DNA of 25,217 nt from Bacillota bacterium (GTDB taxonomy: Bacteria > Bacillota > Clostridia > Christensenellales > Aristaeellaceae), in NCBI GenBank assembly GCA_023402355.1, contig JAEXCG010000062.1, positions 1 through 25,217 on the forward strand. The letters run 5' to 3'. The position numbers and the translations under genes were made by a program. The notes beneath the pieces were generated by a model that ran no database searches, was not told the origin of the DNA, and saw only the letters and a program-made list of their open reading frames with translations. How positions within the stretch are numbered: position 1 is the first letter of the stretch; every line of letters starts with the position of its first letter. Shown piece after piece: positions 16,141 through 23,975 of this stretch.

Positions 16141-19100
16141 ATGCGATCAAACCGCTCTCAGACCTCGCCGCCCGCAAAGGGCAGACGCGGCGCGCGGGCG
16201 AAGCATTCCAAGGGCACCGTGCTGAGCATCGTGTTGTTCGCCGCCCTGCTGGCGGTATTCGTCGTCGTCGCGCCGAAGGAGCCGACGAAGGTCGCCTCCG
16301 CCAATGTGACCGGCGAGGAGATCGACGCAGCGGCCAGCACCGGCGATTCGTCGCTGCACATCACGGAGGCGATGTCCTCCAACCGGACGGCGTATCCGGA
16401 CGAGACGGGCAGTTTCCCCGACTGGGTCGAGCTGACGAACGAGGGCGACGCCCCGATCGACCTAGACGGGTATGGCCTCTCCGACAAGGAGACGAAGATC
16501 GCCTTTGTCTTCCCCAAGATGACGCTTGAACCCGGCGGGCGCGTTATCGTCTTTGCGTCGGACGAAAGCAAGTCGGAAGCGGGAAAGCCCCTGCACGCCA
16601 AGTTCAAGCTTTCCTCGGTCGGCGACAGCGTGGTGCTCTTCGGCCCGGACGGCGTGGTGATGGAGACCGTTCAGCTCCCCGCGATGGAGTCGGACACCTC
16701 CTACGCCAAGACGGATGAGGGCTTCATCATCACCGACATGTACACCCCGGGGTATGAGAACACGCAGGAAGGGTACGCGCAGTTCCTCGCCTCCTCGTAC
16801 CTCGAAACGGGCGTGCTGGTCATCAACGAGATCGTCGCCTCCAACGTCAGCGTATTGCAGGATGAAGACGGCGATTTCCCGGACTTCATCGAAATCTACA
16901 ACACCTCCTCCCGCACGATCGACCTGTCGAACTACGCGCTGTCCGACGATCCGGCCAGCCCGCTCAAATTCCGCTTTCCGCAGGGCGCGTCGATCGAGCC
17001 GCACGGCTACTTCGTCGTTTACGCCTCCGGAAAGGACCGCGAAGGGGTCGAGGGCGGATGGCCGCACGCTCGCTTCAAGCTGCGCTCCAACGGCGAAACG
17101 GTGGTGCTTTCGGACATTCAGGGCAGGCTGCTCGACAAGGTGACCTACGATCTGCTCGAGGCGGACACCTCCTGGGGCCGCAGCCCCGACGGCACGGGCG
17201 ACTTCAGGACGTTCCGGCAGCCTACGCCCGGCCTGTCCAACACGCAGGAGAGCGCGCTGATCATGGATCAGCGCCTCATCGCTGCGAATACATCCGGCCT
17301 TTTCATCACGGAGGTAATGTCCTCCAACAAGAACACCTCGCTGCCCGGCGTTAAGGGCAAGTACGACTACATCGAAATCTACAACATGGGCGGACAGGCC
17401 GTAAACCTCAAGGATTACGGCCTGTCCGACAACGTGAAGAAGCCGCGCAAGTGGCGCTTCCCCGACATCACGATTCCCGCGAACGGTTATTTGCTCGTCT
17501 ACTGCGAAAAGGCGAACCTGTCGCTCGCGACCGATACGGTCCTCTACGCGAATTTCAATCTGAACGTCGGCGGCGAAACGGTCGTCCTCTCCACCCCCGA
17601 CGGCAAGGTTCTGGATAAAATTGTGACGCCGCCGCTCTACAGTGACGTGTCTTATGGTAGAACGCTCGGCCGCTACGGCCTTTTTTATTACAGCACGCCC
17701 ACGCCCGGCGAGCCCAATCAGGGCGGCTTCGAGGGGTTCAGCGAGGCGCCCGAATTCGTGACGCGCGGCGGCATGAACGACCGCCCGATCGAGGTGGAAA
17801 TCAAGGTGCCGGAGGGCGCAAGCGTGTATTACACGACCGACAGCTCCGACCCAACCCAGTATTCCACGCTCTACGAGGGGCCGATTCCCGTCTCGCAGAC
17901 GACCGTCATCCGTGCCCGCGCCTATCAGCCGGGTTTGGAAGGCTCGCAGATTGAGACGCAGACCTTCTTCATCTCGACCTACCATTCCATGCCCGTCGTC
18001 TCGCTCGTGACCGATCCGGACAACGTCTGGAACAAGGACACCGGCATGCTGGCGGACGGTGATGGATGGAGTCGAGAAGAGCTCAATCCTCCATGGTTTA
18101 AGAAGTATGCAACGTATGGAAAAAAGATACACTATTCGGGCTATGTGGAATACTACGACGAACAGGGCGTACAGCAGATTTCCCAGGGCATGAACTTCCA
18201 TGTCATGGGGCAATACTCCCTGGACATGCCGCAGAAGTCCTTCGCGATTCGCGCGGACGCGCAGTTCGGCGTGGATGCCTTCAATTACGCGTTCTTCGAG
18301 GACAGGCCCTACACTTCCTATCACGCGTTCGTGCTTCGAAACGGCGGGCAGGACGGCCTCTACACCCGCGTAATGGACGGACTTCAGGCGCGTCTGGTCG
18401 AGCAGTCCGGTTCCTCCGTCGTCACGCAGGCCTGGCGGCCCGTGATCGTCTACCTGAACGGACAGTATTGGGGCCACTACAACCTGCGTGAGCGCGTGGG
18501 CGCGGCGATGATCGCGCAGCACGAAGGTTGGGCAAACCCAGACGCCATCGACATTCTGGAATCCAACGGCACGAGCTCTTCGCAGGTCAACCAGGGCTCC
18601 AACGAGGACTATAAGGCTCTCGTGGAGTACGTCAAGAATCACGACCTTGCGAGCGACCCCGAGGCGCTGCAATACGTGCTCGACCGCGTGGACCTGGACA
18701 ACATGATCGACTACTTCTTCTTTGAAATGTACTTCGGCAACACCGACCCCGGCAACATCCGCTTTTACAAGAGCGACGAGGAAGACGGCAAGTGGCGCTA
18801 CGTGCTTTACGACGTAGACTGGGGGCTGTACAACTCGGATGCAGGCGGTCCCGCCTATGTGCTGAACGAAAAGGGAATGGGCGATAAAAAAATTCAATCC
18901 AACATTCTCATCCGCAATCTGCTGAAAGTGCCTGAAATTCAGGATCAGTTCCTGCGCCGCGCCGGGGATATCTTCCAAACCGTGCTGACGACGGACAACA
19001 TGATCTCCCTGCTCGAAGAAATGACCGCCGAGATCGCGCCGGAGATGGACATGCACTTCGACCGCTGGGCCGCGGAGATGCACCCCAAGATCAGCTTCGA

Positions 19101-19284
19101 TCAGCCCAAGAACGGTCCGGGCGCCAAGTCCTACTGGCAGACGCGTATCGCGCGCGCCAAGAACGTCATGAAGAAGCGGCCGAACCTCTTCTGGGGGAAG
19201 ATGCAGGAGTACTTCGAGCTCTCCGATGCCAAGATGACGGAGTACTTCGGGCCGCGTCCTGAAATGCCCGCCGACGCCGTCTAA
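16141..19284 (+). CDS. Membrane-anchored CotH-kinase protein with three lamin-tail domains
   Basis: A 1047-residue protein. A basic N-terminus (RSNRSQTSPPAKGRRGARAK) precedes one membrane helix (about 27-43), so the bulk is outside the cell. Three lamin-tail domains follow (about 70-205, 225-365, 387-525), each with the pattern ITEAMSSN...DWVELTNEG...IDL..YGLSD. A chitobiase C-terminal-like domain (about 540-612, VYYTTDSSDPT) follows. The CotH kinase domain (about 617-1000) shows PQKSFAIRA (697-705), YWGHYNLRERV (776-786) and the metal-binding DVDWGL (891-896), residues conserved in the active spore-coat kinase CotH. The start has AAAGGTGG upstream. It is first in an operon with DUF4956 and VTC genes. 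Its substrate is unknown; the lamin-tail domains may bind surface polymers or calcium. Confidence 0.9.
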   Translation: MRSNRSQTSPPAKGRRGARAKHSKGTVLSIVLFAALLAVFVVVAPKEPTKVASANVTGEEIDAAASTGDSSLHITEAMSSNRTAYPDETGSFPDWVELTNEGDAPIDLDGYGLSDKETKIAFVFPKMTLEPGGRVIVFASDESKSEAGKPLHAKFKLSSVGDSVVLFGPDGVVMETVQLPAMESDTSYAKTDEGFIITDMYTPGYENTQEGYAQFLASSYLETGVLVINEIVASNVSVLQDEDGDFPDFIEIYNTSSRTIDLSNYALSDDPASPLKFRFPQGASIEPHGYFVVYASGKDREGVEGGWPHARFKLRSNGETVVLSDIQGRLLDKVTYDLLEADTSWGRSPDGTGDFRTFRQPTPGLSNTQESALIMDQRLIAANTSGLFITEVMSSNKNTSLPGVKGKYDYIEIYNMGGQAVNLKDYGLSDNVKKPRKWRFPDITIPANGYLLVYCEKANLSLATDTVLYANFNLNVGGETVVLSTPDGKVLDKIVTPPLYSDVSYGRTLGRYGLFYYSTPTPGEPNQGGFEGFSEAPEFVTRGGMNDRPIEVEIKVPEGASVYYTTDSSDPTQYSTLYEGPIPVSQTTVIRARAYQPGLEGSQIETQTFFISTYHSMPVVSLVTDPDNVWNKDTGMLADGDGWSREELNPPWFKKYATYGKKIHYSGYVEYYDEQGVQQISQGMNFHVMGQYSLDMPQKSFAIRADAQFGVDAFNYAFFEDRPYTSYHAFVLRNGGQDGLYTRVMDGLQARLVEQSGSSVVTQAWRPVIVYLNGQYWGHYNLRERVGAAMIAQHEGWANPDAIDILESNGTSSSQVNQGSNEDYKALVEYVKNHDLASDPEALQYVLDRVDLDNMIDYFFFEMYFGNTDPGNIRFYKSDEEDGKWRYVLYDVDWGLYNSDAGGPAYVLNEKGMGDKKIQSNILIRNLLKVPEIQDQFLRRAGDIFQTVLTTDNMISLLEEMTAEIAPEMDMHFDRWAAEMHPKISFDQPKNGPGAKSYWQTRIARAKNVMKKRPNLFWGKMQEYFELSDAKMTEYFGPRPEMPADAV

Positions 19285-19317
19285 ACTTAATTCAATACGA
19301 CACGAGGAGGAACCCCA

Positions 19318-19995
19318 ATGAAAAGCATCATCCAATCCGACGCCGGCGTGCTGAACTGGTTCTCCGACCAGTTTGCGCAGCTCACCCCGCTCAAAATGGT
19401 CATCGCGCTGGCGATGGGCCTGCTGGTCGGCCTGATCATCGCCTTCATCTACCGCAAGACCTATCGCGGCGTGCTGTTCAGCCCCAGCTTCGCGACGACC
19501 CTCATCATGCTCACCATGATCACGACGCCGGTCGTGATGTGCATCAAGTCGAACATCGCCCTGTCGATGGGCATGGTCGGCGCGCTCTCCATCGTGCGCT
19601 TCCGCACCGCGGTCAAGGACCCCATGGACACCGCCTACATGTTCTGGGCGCTGACGATGGGCATCCTGCTGGGCGCGGAGCTGTACATGATCGCGCTCGT
19701 CGTCGTCGCGGGCATCGCGCTGGCGATGCTTGTGCTCTCCTTCGTGCGGATGAAGAGCCCCAACACCTATCTGCTGGTCGTGCACTACGACGAGGATGTG
19801 GAGCAGGAGGTGAACGGCACGGTTTCGCGCATTCGCAACCGCCGCCTGCGTTCCAAGGTCGTCAGCCGCGGCGGCGTGGAGCTGACGGTCGAGGTGCAGC
19901 TCGGCGAGCGCAGCGACATCGTCAACCGGATGCTCGACATCGAGGGCGTGCATAACGCCACACTGATCGCCTGCCAGTCCGAAGCGGGCAATTAA
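19318..19995 (+). CDS. DUF4956 integral membrane protein
   Basis: A 225-residue protein with an N-terminal membrane part and a soluble C-terminal domain. Membrane segments are near 27-44 (MVIALAMGLLVGLIIAFI), 57-77, and two between about 105 and 143. Before the third lies the conserved signature GALSIVRFRTAVKDPMDTAY (88-107). The tail (about 150-225, YLLVVHYDED...DIEGVHNATLIAC) looks like a small alpha/beta ACT-like fold. This is the DUF4956 family, commonly found next to VTC-domain and CotH genes; its function is not established. The ATG follows GAGGAGGAA, 33 bp after cotH, with VTC 12 bp downstream. I suggest it gives the soluble VTC enzyme its membrane site or export path. Confidence 0.85.
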   Translation: MKSIIQSDAGVLNWFSDQFAQLTPLKMVIALAMGLLVGLIIAFIYRKTYRGVLFSPSFATTLIMLTMITTPVVMCIKSNIALSMGMVGALSIVRFRTAVKDPMDTAYMFWALTMGILLGAELYMIALVVVAGIALAMLVLSFVRMKSPNTYLLVVHYDEDVEQEVNGTVSRIRNRRLRSKVVSRGGVELTVEVQLGERSDIVNRMLDIEGVHNATLIACQSEAGN

Positions 19996-20007
19996 CGGAG
20001 GCCCGAC

Positions 20008-20712
20008 ATGGCGATCACCACCTATCCCCTGCGCCACGAGCTCAAATATCTCATCAACCCGGCGGAGCTCGTGTACCTGCGTTCGGTGCTGGACGGCATG
20101 CTGATGCGCGACCCGAACGGCAACGCGGACAACGAATACCACATTCGTTCGCTCTACTTCGACACCTACAAGGACGACGCGCTGTACGAGAAGATCGCCG
20201 GTGTGGGCAACCGCAAGAAGTACCGCATCCGCATTTACAACTTCTCCGACCGGCTGATCCGTCTGGAATGCAAGCAGAAGATCGGCGACCTGATCTCCAA
20301 GCAATCGGTGCGCATCCCGCGCGATCTGGCCGAGCAGATCATCGCGGGCGACCCCTCGGGGCTCGAGTACATGCGCCATCCGCTGCTGCGCGAGATGTTC
20401 GTGCAGATGCGAACCCGCCTTCTGCATCCCGTCGTGATCGTGGACTACATCCGCGAGGCCTACATCACGGACGCGCAGGAAGTGCGCATCACGTTCGACA
20501 AGCAGCTTCGCACGGGCCTATACAGCGACGATCTGTTCAACCCCCACCTGCCCACATACCCGGTCTTCGATGACATCAAGGAAGTTCTCGAAGTCAAGTT
20601 CGACCAGTTCCTGCCCGCGTACCTGCAAACCGTGCTCTCCGGCGTGACCGCCGAGCGCAGCGCGGTTTCCAAGTACGTGCATTGCCGTAGGTATGAGGAG
20701 AAGGAGTACTAG
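20008..20712 (+). CDS. VTC-domain polyphosphate polymerase
   Basis: A 234-residue cytoplasmic protein consisting of a single VTC domain, the CYTH-related tunnel fold that in yeast Vtc4 makes polyphosphate from ATP. The basic and acidic residues lining the tunnel are visible: RHELKYLI (9-16), RSLYFDT (47-53), RKKYRIRIY (69-77), LECKQK (86-91), SKQSVRI (97-103), VDYIREAY (145-152), VRITFD (159-164), and LEVKFDQFLP (194-203) with the probable metal-binding glutamate E195. SKY near 221-223 matches the C-terminal helix. It lacks the SPX and membrane parts of the yeast protein, so the adjacent DUF4956 protein may supply the membrane component. The ATG follows GGAGG. It is the last gene of the operon, and no terminator follows. 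Confidence 0.9.
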   Translation: MAITTYPLRHELKYLINPAELVYLRSVLDGMLMRDPNGNADNEYHIRSLYFDTYKDDALYEKIAGVGNRKKYRIRIYNFSDRLIRLECKQKIGDLISKQSVRIPRDLAEQIIAGDPSGLEYMRHPLLREMFVQMRTRLLHPVVIVDYIREAYITDAQEVRITFDKQLRTGLYSDDLFNPHLPTYPVFDDIKEVLEVKFDQFLPAYLQTVLSGVTAERSAVSKYVHCRRYEEKEY

Positions 20713-20750
20713 AGAAGTTTTTGTTTTTATACCTAAGCCTTTAAGAATTA

Positions 20751-20779
20751 TTGACTTTTTCGGTTTTTCATGGTAAGAT
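20751..20779 (+). promoter_or_regulatory. Promoter of the small zinc-ribbon gene
   Basis: TTGACT (20751-20756) and TAAGAT (20774-20779) are 17 bp apart, with TGG before the -10. It lies inside an AT-rich stretch that begins right after the VTC gene. Confidence 0.7.
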
Positions 20780-20854
20780 GGTCTCAAGGCATCTAATTGG
20801 CATTAATGTCGTTTTCTGAGAAGTATGTCGAAGGTAAATGGGAGGTCAATGCCT

Positions 20855-21133
20855 ATGAAAAAGCTAATAAGCGTATTTCTCTCTCTTCTCCTTATCATAG
20901 CATCCGTTAACTGTTTAGCTGATGTCGAGCCAAAAGTTGTTGGAAAATGTGATAGTTGTGGTTCGACAAATACTAAGTTAACCAGTACTGATATTGGTTA
21001 TGATATACAAACCAAGGATGGTATGTATCGAGAAGTTACTATTTTTGAAGAATATTGGCATTGCAACAATTGTGGTAATAATTTTTGGAAATTTAGGTAC
21101 TCCTATGGCCCGTGGCGTCCTGATAATGGATAA
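20855..21133 (+). CDS. Small exported zinc-ribbon protein in an AT-rich insert
   Basis: A 92-residue protein starting MKKLISVFLSLLLIIASVNC. A clear signal peptide (about 1-23) probably ends at CLA before DVEPK; the cysteine at 20 sits in a poor lipobox (SVNC). The mature part has two cysteine pairs, CDSCGS and HCNNCGN, forming a zinc-ribbon-like fold, unusual for an exported protein, and ends WKFRYSYGPWRPDNG. I recognise no family. I chose the ATG at 20855 because GGGAGG is 9 bases upstream; ATGs at 20825 and 20849 are worse placed. Codon use is AT-rich (TTA, AAT, GAT, TAT), unlike its neighbours, which suggests horizontal acquisition. It has its own promoter and terminator. Confidence 0.72.
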   Translation: MKKLISVFLSLLLIIASVNCLADVEPKVVGKCDSCGSTNTKLTSTDIGYDIQTKDGMYREVTIFEEYWHCNNCGNNFWKFRYSYGPWRPDNG

Positions 21134-21203
21134 GATACTCTTTGGATAAAAACCAGAACATTAGTGTCAATAATGCCATGAAAAAAACTTGAAACTGCCT
21201 AAC

Positions 21204-21236
21204 AAAAAATCCGCTGATATAGTCAGTGGATTTTTT
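21204..21236. terminator. Bidirectional terminator
   Basis: A 14 bp stem (21204-21217 with 21223-21236, one G-U pair) with loop TATAG is flanked by A6 and T6. It ends the small zinc-ribbon gene on the plus strand and can also stop the minus-strand MFS pseudogene transcript. Confidence 0.9.
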
Positions 21237-21277
21237 ATATTCATTATAGCACGAAACTCTTTGTAGACAGCCCCGCC

Positions 21278-22529
21278 TTACGGCCCCGCCGCCTTTTGAT
21301 CGCTCTCCTGGGCGATGCACAGGCCCATCGCCATCGCCAGCAGCGTCATGCACAGCGTGAGCACGAGGGGCAGCGCGCGGTTCATCTCCGAGAGCGCCCC
21401 GGCGATCACGCCGAACGGCGCGGTCGCCAGCAGCATCATCGCGTAGAAGAGCCCCAGCATGCGCGCCCGCTCCTCCGGTTCGATGACGATCATCTGGATT
21501 GAGGAGGTCAAAGGGCTGAGCGTCGATAGCGCGATCGCCTCCAGCAGCAGCGACAGGAGAACCAGGCCGTAAGCCCCCTTGGGCATCAGCAACATCACCC
21601 CTTGCGAGGCGCAGAGCAGGCCTAGGCTGACGAGCAGCGGGCGTTTGAAGCGCTGTCGATACGCGGGGCACGATGGTAAAGTAGCATACGAGCATCAGCA
21701 GCGACTTGACTGTCGAAAAGGCCGAAAGGTTCTCCGCCGCGATGCCCAGCCGGTCGGTCATCAAAAGCGGCAAGAACGTATCCAGCACGTTGCGGATCAC
21801 CGCATAGGCCGCCAGCAGGCCGACGGCCAGCATGACCGGCCGGTTCTTCAGCATCGCGGAAAGCACGCGGCGGCTATCCCACAGGTGCGAGAGCACCGAG
21901 ACGTCCTTGAACTCCGCCCTGCGCCGCACGCCGATCGCCGTCTCATGCGAAAGAAGGATAAATTTCGCCGTCATCATCAGGCAGGTGATGCCGTAGAGCA
22001 CGCGCTTGGTGGATACGACGCCGAACGCGCGCACGAATAGATAGGCGATGGGCGCGACGAAGCCCGCGATCAGCCCGGCGATGCATGAGATCGCGTACAA
22101 ATGCAGGAGCTTTTCGGGCTCCGCCTCCTCTACGAGGAGAAGGCCCCAGGAGTTTTCCGTTACGCGCCACATGCCGTTGAACAGTGCCGCCGCCACAAAC
22201 CAGCGGTAATCCCGCGCGCTCATCCACAGGAAGGCGGGCACACTCCACGACAGCACGTCGAAGATGACGGGGCACAGCCTGCGCCCCAGCTTATCCGTCA
22301 GCACGCCCGAGAGCAGCGCCCAAAACATCTGCGAGGTAAAGAAGAGCGTCGAAACCAGGCCGATCTGCACCGGCGTCATGCCCAAGGCCGCCACGTACAC
22401 TGAGGTAAACGGCACGTAGAGGTTGTAGGGGATGCCTCACAGGGGCTCCGTCCACAGGCAGGCGCGTTCGTTGCCCCGCAGGTGGATCAGCATGTCGATC
22501 ATCGGGTTTGGGCAAATCCGTTTTAGCAA
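21278..22529 (-). pseudogene. MFS transporter gene broken by a nonsense codon and a frameshift
   Basis: Read on the minus strand from a TTG at 22529 (AAGGAG upstream), the frame gives 30 residues ending NERACLWTEPL. A TGA at 22437-22439 follows, then GIPYNLYVPFTSVYVAALGM in the same frame. The frame continues through typical MFS helices (TDKLGRRLCPV loop motif, six or more membrane segments) to about 21669. There an extra base in a CCCC run (21665-21668) breaks the frame: IVP-R should join AYRQRFKRPLLVSLGLLCAS, which then continues to a stop at 21278. A single G-to-A change (TGG to TGA) and one inserted C explain both lesions. A fragment could still be made from the GTG at 22415. It follows the DUF554 gene by 10 bp, presumably in one transcript. 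Confidence 0.82.
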
Positions 22530-22539
22530 GTTGCGCTCC

Positions 22540-23241
22540 TTAGAAGATTTGTGAAAGCCACTGCATCAGCGGCACCACGGCGATGGGCATGAACATCGCG
22601 GGCAGCAGATTTCCCACCCGCACCTTGCAAAGGTTCATCATGTTGATGCCGATGCCCAGAATGAGCAGGCCGCCGACCGCCGCCATTTCGGAGATGACCA
22701 GCTCCGTCAAAAGCGGCGCGACGTACTGCGCGAGCACCGCGATCATCCCCTGATAGAGAAAGACCGCCAGGGCAGAGAGCATCACGCCCGGGCCCATCGT
22801 GGAGGCGAAGATCACCGCGCTGACGCCGTCGAGCGCGGACTTGGCGATCAGCGTGCTGTGATCCCCCCGAAGTCCCGAATCCATCGCGCCCACGATCGCC
22901 ATTGCGCCCACGCAGTACACCAGGCTCGCCGTCACAAACCCCTGCGCAAAGCTCTGATCCCCGCCGCCCCCGGAAAAGACCCGCTGGGCGCGCGCGCCCA
23001 GGTTTTCCAGGTGCTGCTCGATGTCGATGCCCTCCCCGACGAGCGCGCCCAGCACGACGCTGACGATCACGATCATGCTGTCCGTCGTCTTGAGCGCCCC
23101 GCTGATTCCGATCAGCATCACGCACAGCGCAAGCCCCTGCATAACCGTGTTTTGAAATTTTTGCTTGATGCCGCCCCGCAGCAAAAGCCCGAGCAGACTG
23201 CCCGCGAGAATCGCGGCCACGTTTATGAGCGTTCCTACCAT
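22540..23241 (-). CDS. DUF554 family membrane protein (YdfK/YqgA-like)
   Basis: A 233-residue polytopic membrane protein beginning MVGTLINVAAILAGSLLGLL, the DUF554 family signature. Further markers are LGALVGEGIDIEQ (about 64-76), FVTASLVYCVGAMAIVGAMDSGL and STMGPGVMLSALAVFLYQG, with about seven hydrophobic segments in all. The family's transport or other role is unproven. I chose the ATG at 23241 because of GGAGGAACAGCAGG just upstream and the family start; the frame extends to 23427 through the upstream terminator. It heads a two-gene unit with the broken MFS gene. I see no clear promoter; readthrough from the ribosomal operon is possible. Confidence 0.88.
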   Translation of the reverse strand: MVGTLINVAAILAGSLLGLLLRGGIKQKFQNTVMQGLALCVMLIGISGALKTTDSMIVIVSVVLGALVGEGIDIEQHLENLGARAQRVFSGGGGDQSFAQGFVTASLVYCVGAMAIVGAMDSGLRGDHSTLIAKSALDGVSAVIFASTMGPGVMLSALAVFLYQGMIAVLAQYVAPLLTELVISEMAAVGGLLILGIGINMMNLCKVRVGNLLPAMFMPIAVVPLMQWLSQIF

Positions 23242-23274
23242 CCTGCTGTTCCTCCATTTTCCTGCGTACAAATA

Positions 23275-23336
23275 AAAGCAGGGGCCATCACGCATGAACG
23301 CCCTTTCAGCCTTCACCATGATAACCCCTGCTTTGC
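23275..23336 (-). terminator. Terminator after rpmA with a long inner loop
   Basis: AAAGCAGGGG/CCCCTGCTTT (23275-23284 with 23327-23336) is a perfect 10 bp stem enclosing 42 bases, which can form a weaker inner stem. On the minus strand it ends in GCTTTTATTTG. The long loop may make it leaky, which would feed the DUF554 gene. Confidence 0.65.
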
Positions 23337-23344
23337 GTCTGTCG

Positions 23345-23629
23345 TTACTGAGCCTTCGGATAGACGCTGCACTGCGTCCGGTCGCGGCCCAAGCGCTCGT
23401 AGCGCACCACACCGTCGATCTTTGCAAACAGCGTATCGTCGTTGCCGAGGCCGACGTTCTGACCCGGATGGATCTTCGTGCCGCGCTGACGGTAGAGGAT
23501 GTTGCCCGCCAGGACGAACTGGCCGTCCGCGCGCTTCGCGCCCAGGCGCTTGGCCTCGCTGTCGCGGCCGTTGTGGGAAGAACCGGTGCCCTTTTTATGG
23601 GCGAACAGTTGCAAATTCATCGTAAGCAT
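23345..23629 (-). CDS. rpmA: 50S ribosomal protein L27 with cleavable N-terminus
   Basis: This 94-residue ribosomal protein sits near the peptidyl-transferase centre. The core GRDSEAKRLGAKRADGQFV, GNILYRQRGTKIHPG and DDTLFAKIDGVVRYE is unmistakable. The N-terminus MLTMNLQLFAHKKG carries the Firmicutes extension that the cysteine protease Prp removes (after A10), exposing the HKKG end that contacts tRNA. The ATG at 23629 follows GGAGG, which lies inside the last codons of prp. It is last in the rplU-prp-rpmA operon. The obg gene that often follows is replaced here by a terminator and DUF554. Confidence 0.97.
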   Translation of the reverse strand: MLTMNLQLFAHKKGTGSSHNGRDSEAKRLGAKRADGQFVLAGNILYRQRGTKIHPGQNVGLGNDDTLFAKIDGVVRYERLGRDRTQCSVYPKAQ

Positions 23630-23633
23630 TGTC

Positions 23634-23975
23634 TTACCTCCATTCTTTAAACAGTACCCGTACATGCTTCGAGTAGGTTGTCTGGATGTCCATCAGTCCC
23701 TGCGCCACCGTGCGGAGCACGATGTCCGCAGTCCTTGCCTGCTCCGCCTCAAGCCCGGAAGGCAAAAGGCATTGAAGCAGACCTTCTTCCTCGTCGACGG
23801 TCGGATGGGTTTGAATACCCGCGACCGTTTCCAGGGCGTTTACCGCCGTCTGCGTGAGCGCGGAGACGGCGGCACAGACGATGTCGTGCCCGTACGCTCC
23901 GGCGTCCGCATGGCCCGCCGCGCGAAAACCGCACAGCCGTCCGTCTTCCCGGCGGTAAACCTCAACGGTGGTCAT
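23634..23975 (-). CDS. prp: Ribosomal-processing cysteine protease Prp
   Basis: A 113-residue cytoplasmic protease that trims the N-terminus of L27 in Firmicutes. The catalytic pair is visible: H22 in RAAGHADAG and C34 in HDIVCAAVSALTQTAVNALE. Length and sequence fit the YsxB/Prp family. The ATG overlaps the rplU stop (TGATG), and the stop lies 4 bp before rpmA, so the three genes are translationally coupled and the enzyme is made with its substrate. Confidence 0.95.
   Translation of the reverse strand: MTTVEVYRREDGRLCGFRAAGHADAGAYGHDIVCAAVSALTQTAVNALETVAGIQTHPTVDEEEGLLQCLLPSGLEAEQARTADIVLRTVAQGLMDIQTTYSKHVRVLFKEWR

Noticed and set aside
16462..20427. Very long open frame on the strand opposite the CotH, DUF4956 and VTC genes
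   Set aside because: It is a by-product of GC-rich codon use: the sense genes have clear domains, ribosome sites and a promoter, while the antisense translation is rich in His, Arg, Val and Asp with no recognisable domain.
13482..20712. An antiviral defence island (caspase plus patatin as effectors)
   Set aside because: The caspase-like protein has a signal peptide and the patatin lacks its catalytic residues. No cyclase, reverse transcriptase, NTPase or sensor gene is present.
22437..22439. In-frame TGA in the MFS gene as recoding (selenocysteine or Trp)
   Set aside because: The position expects Trp, TGG is used for Trp elsewhere, no SECIS-like hairpin follows, and a second lesion downstream shows the gene is broken.
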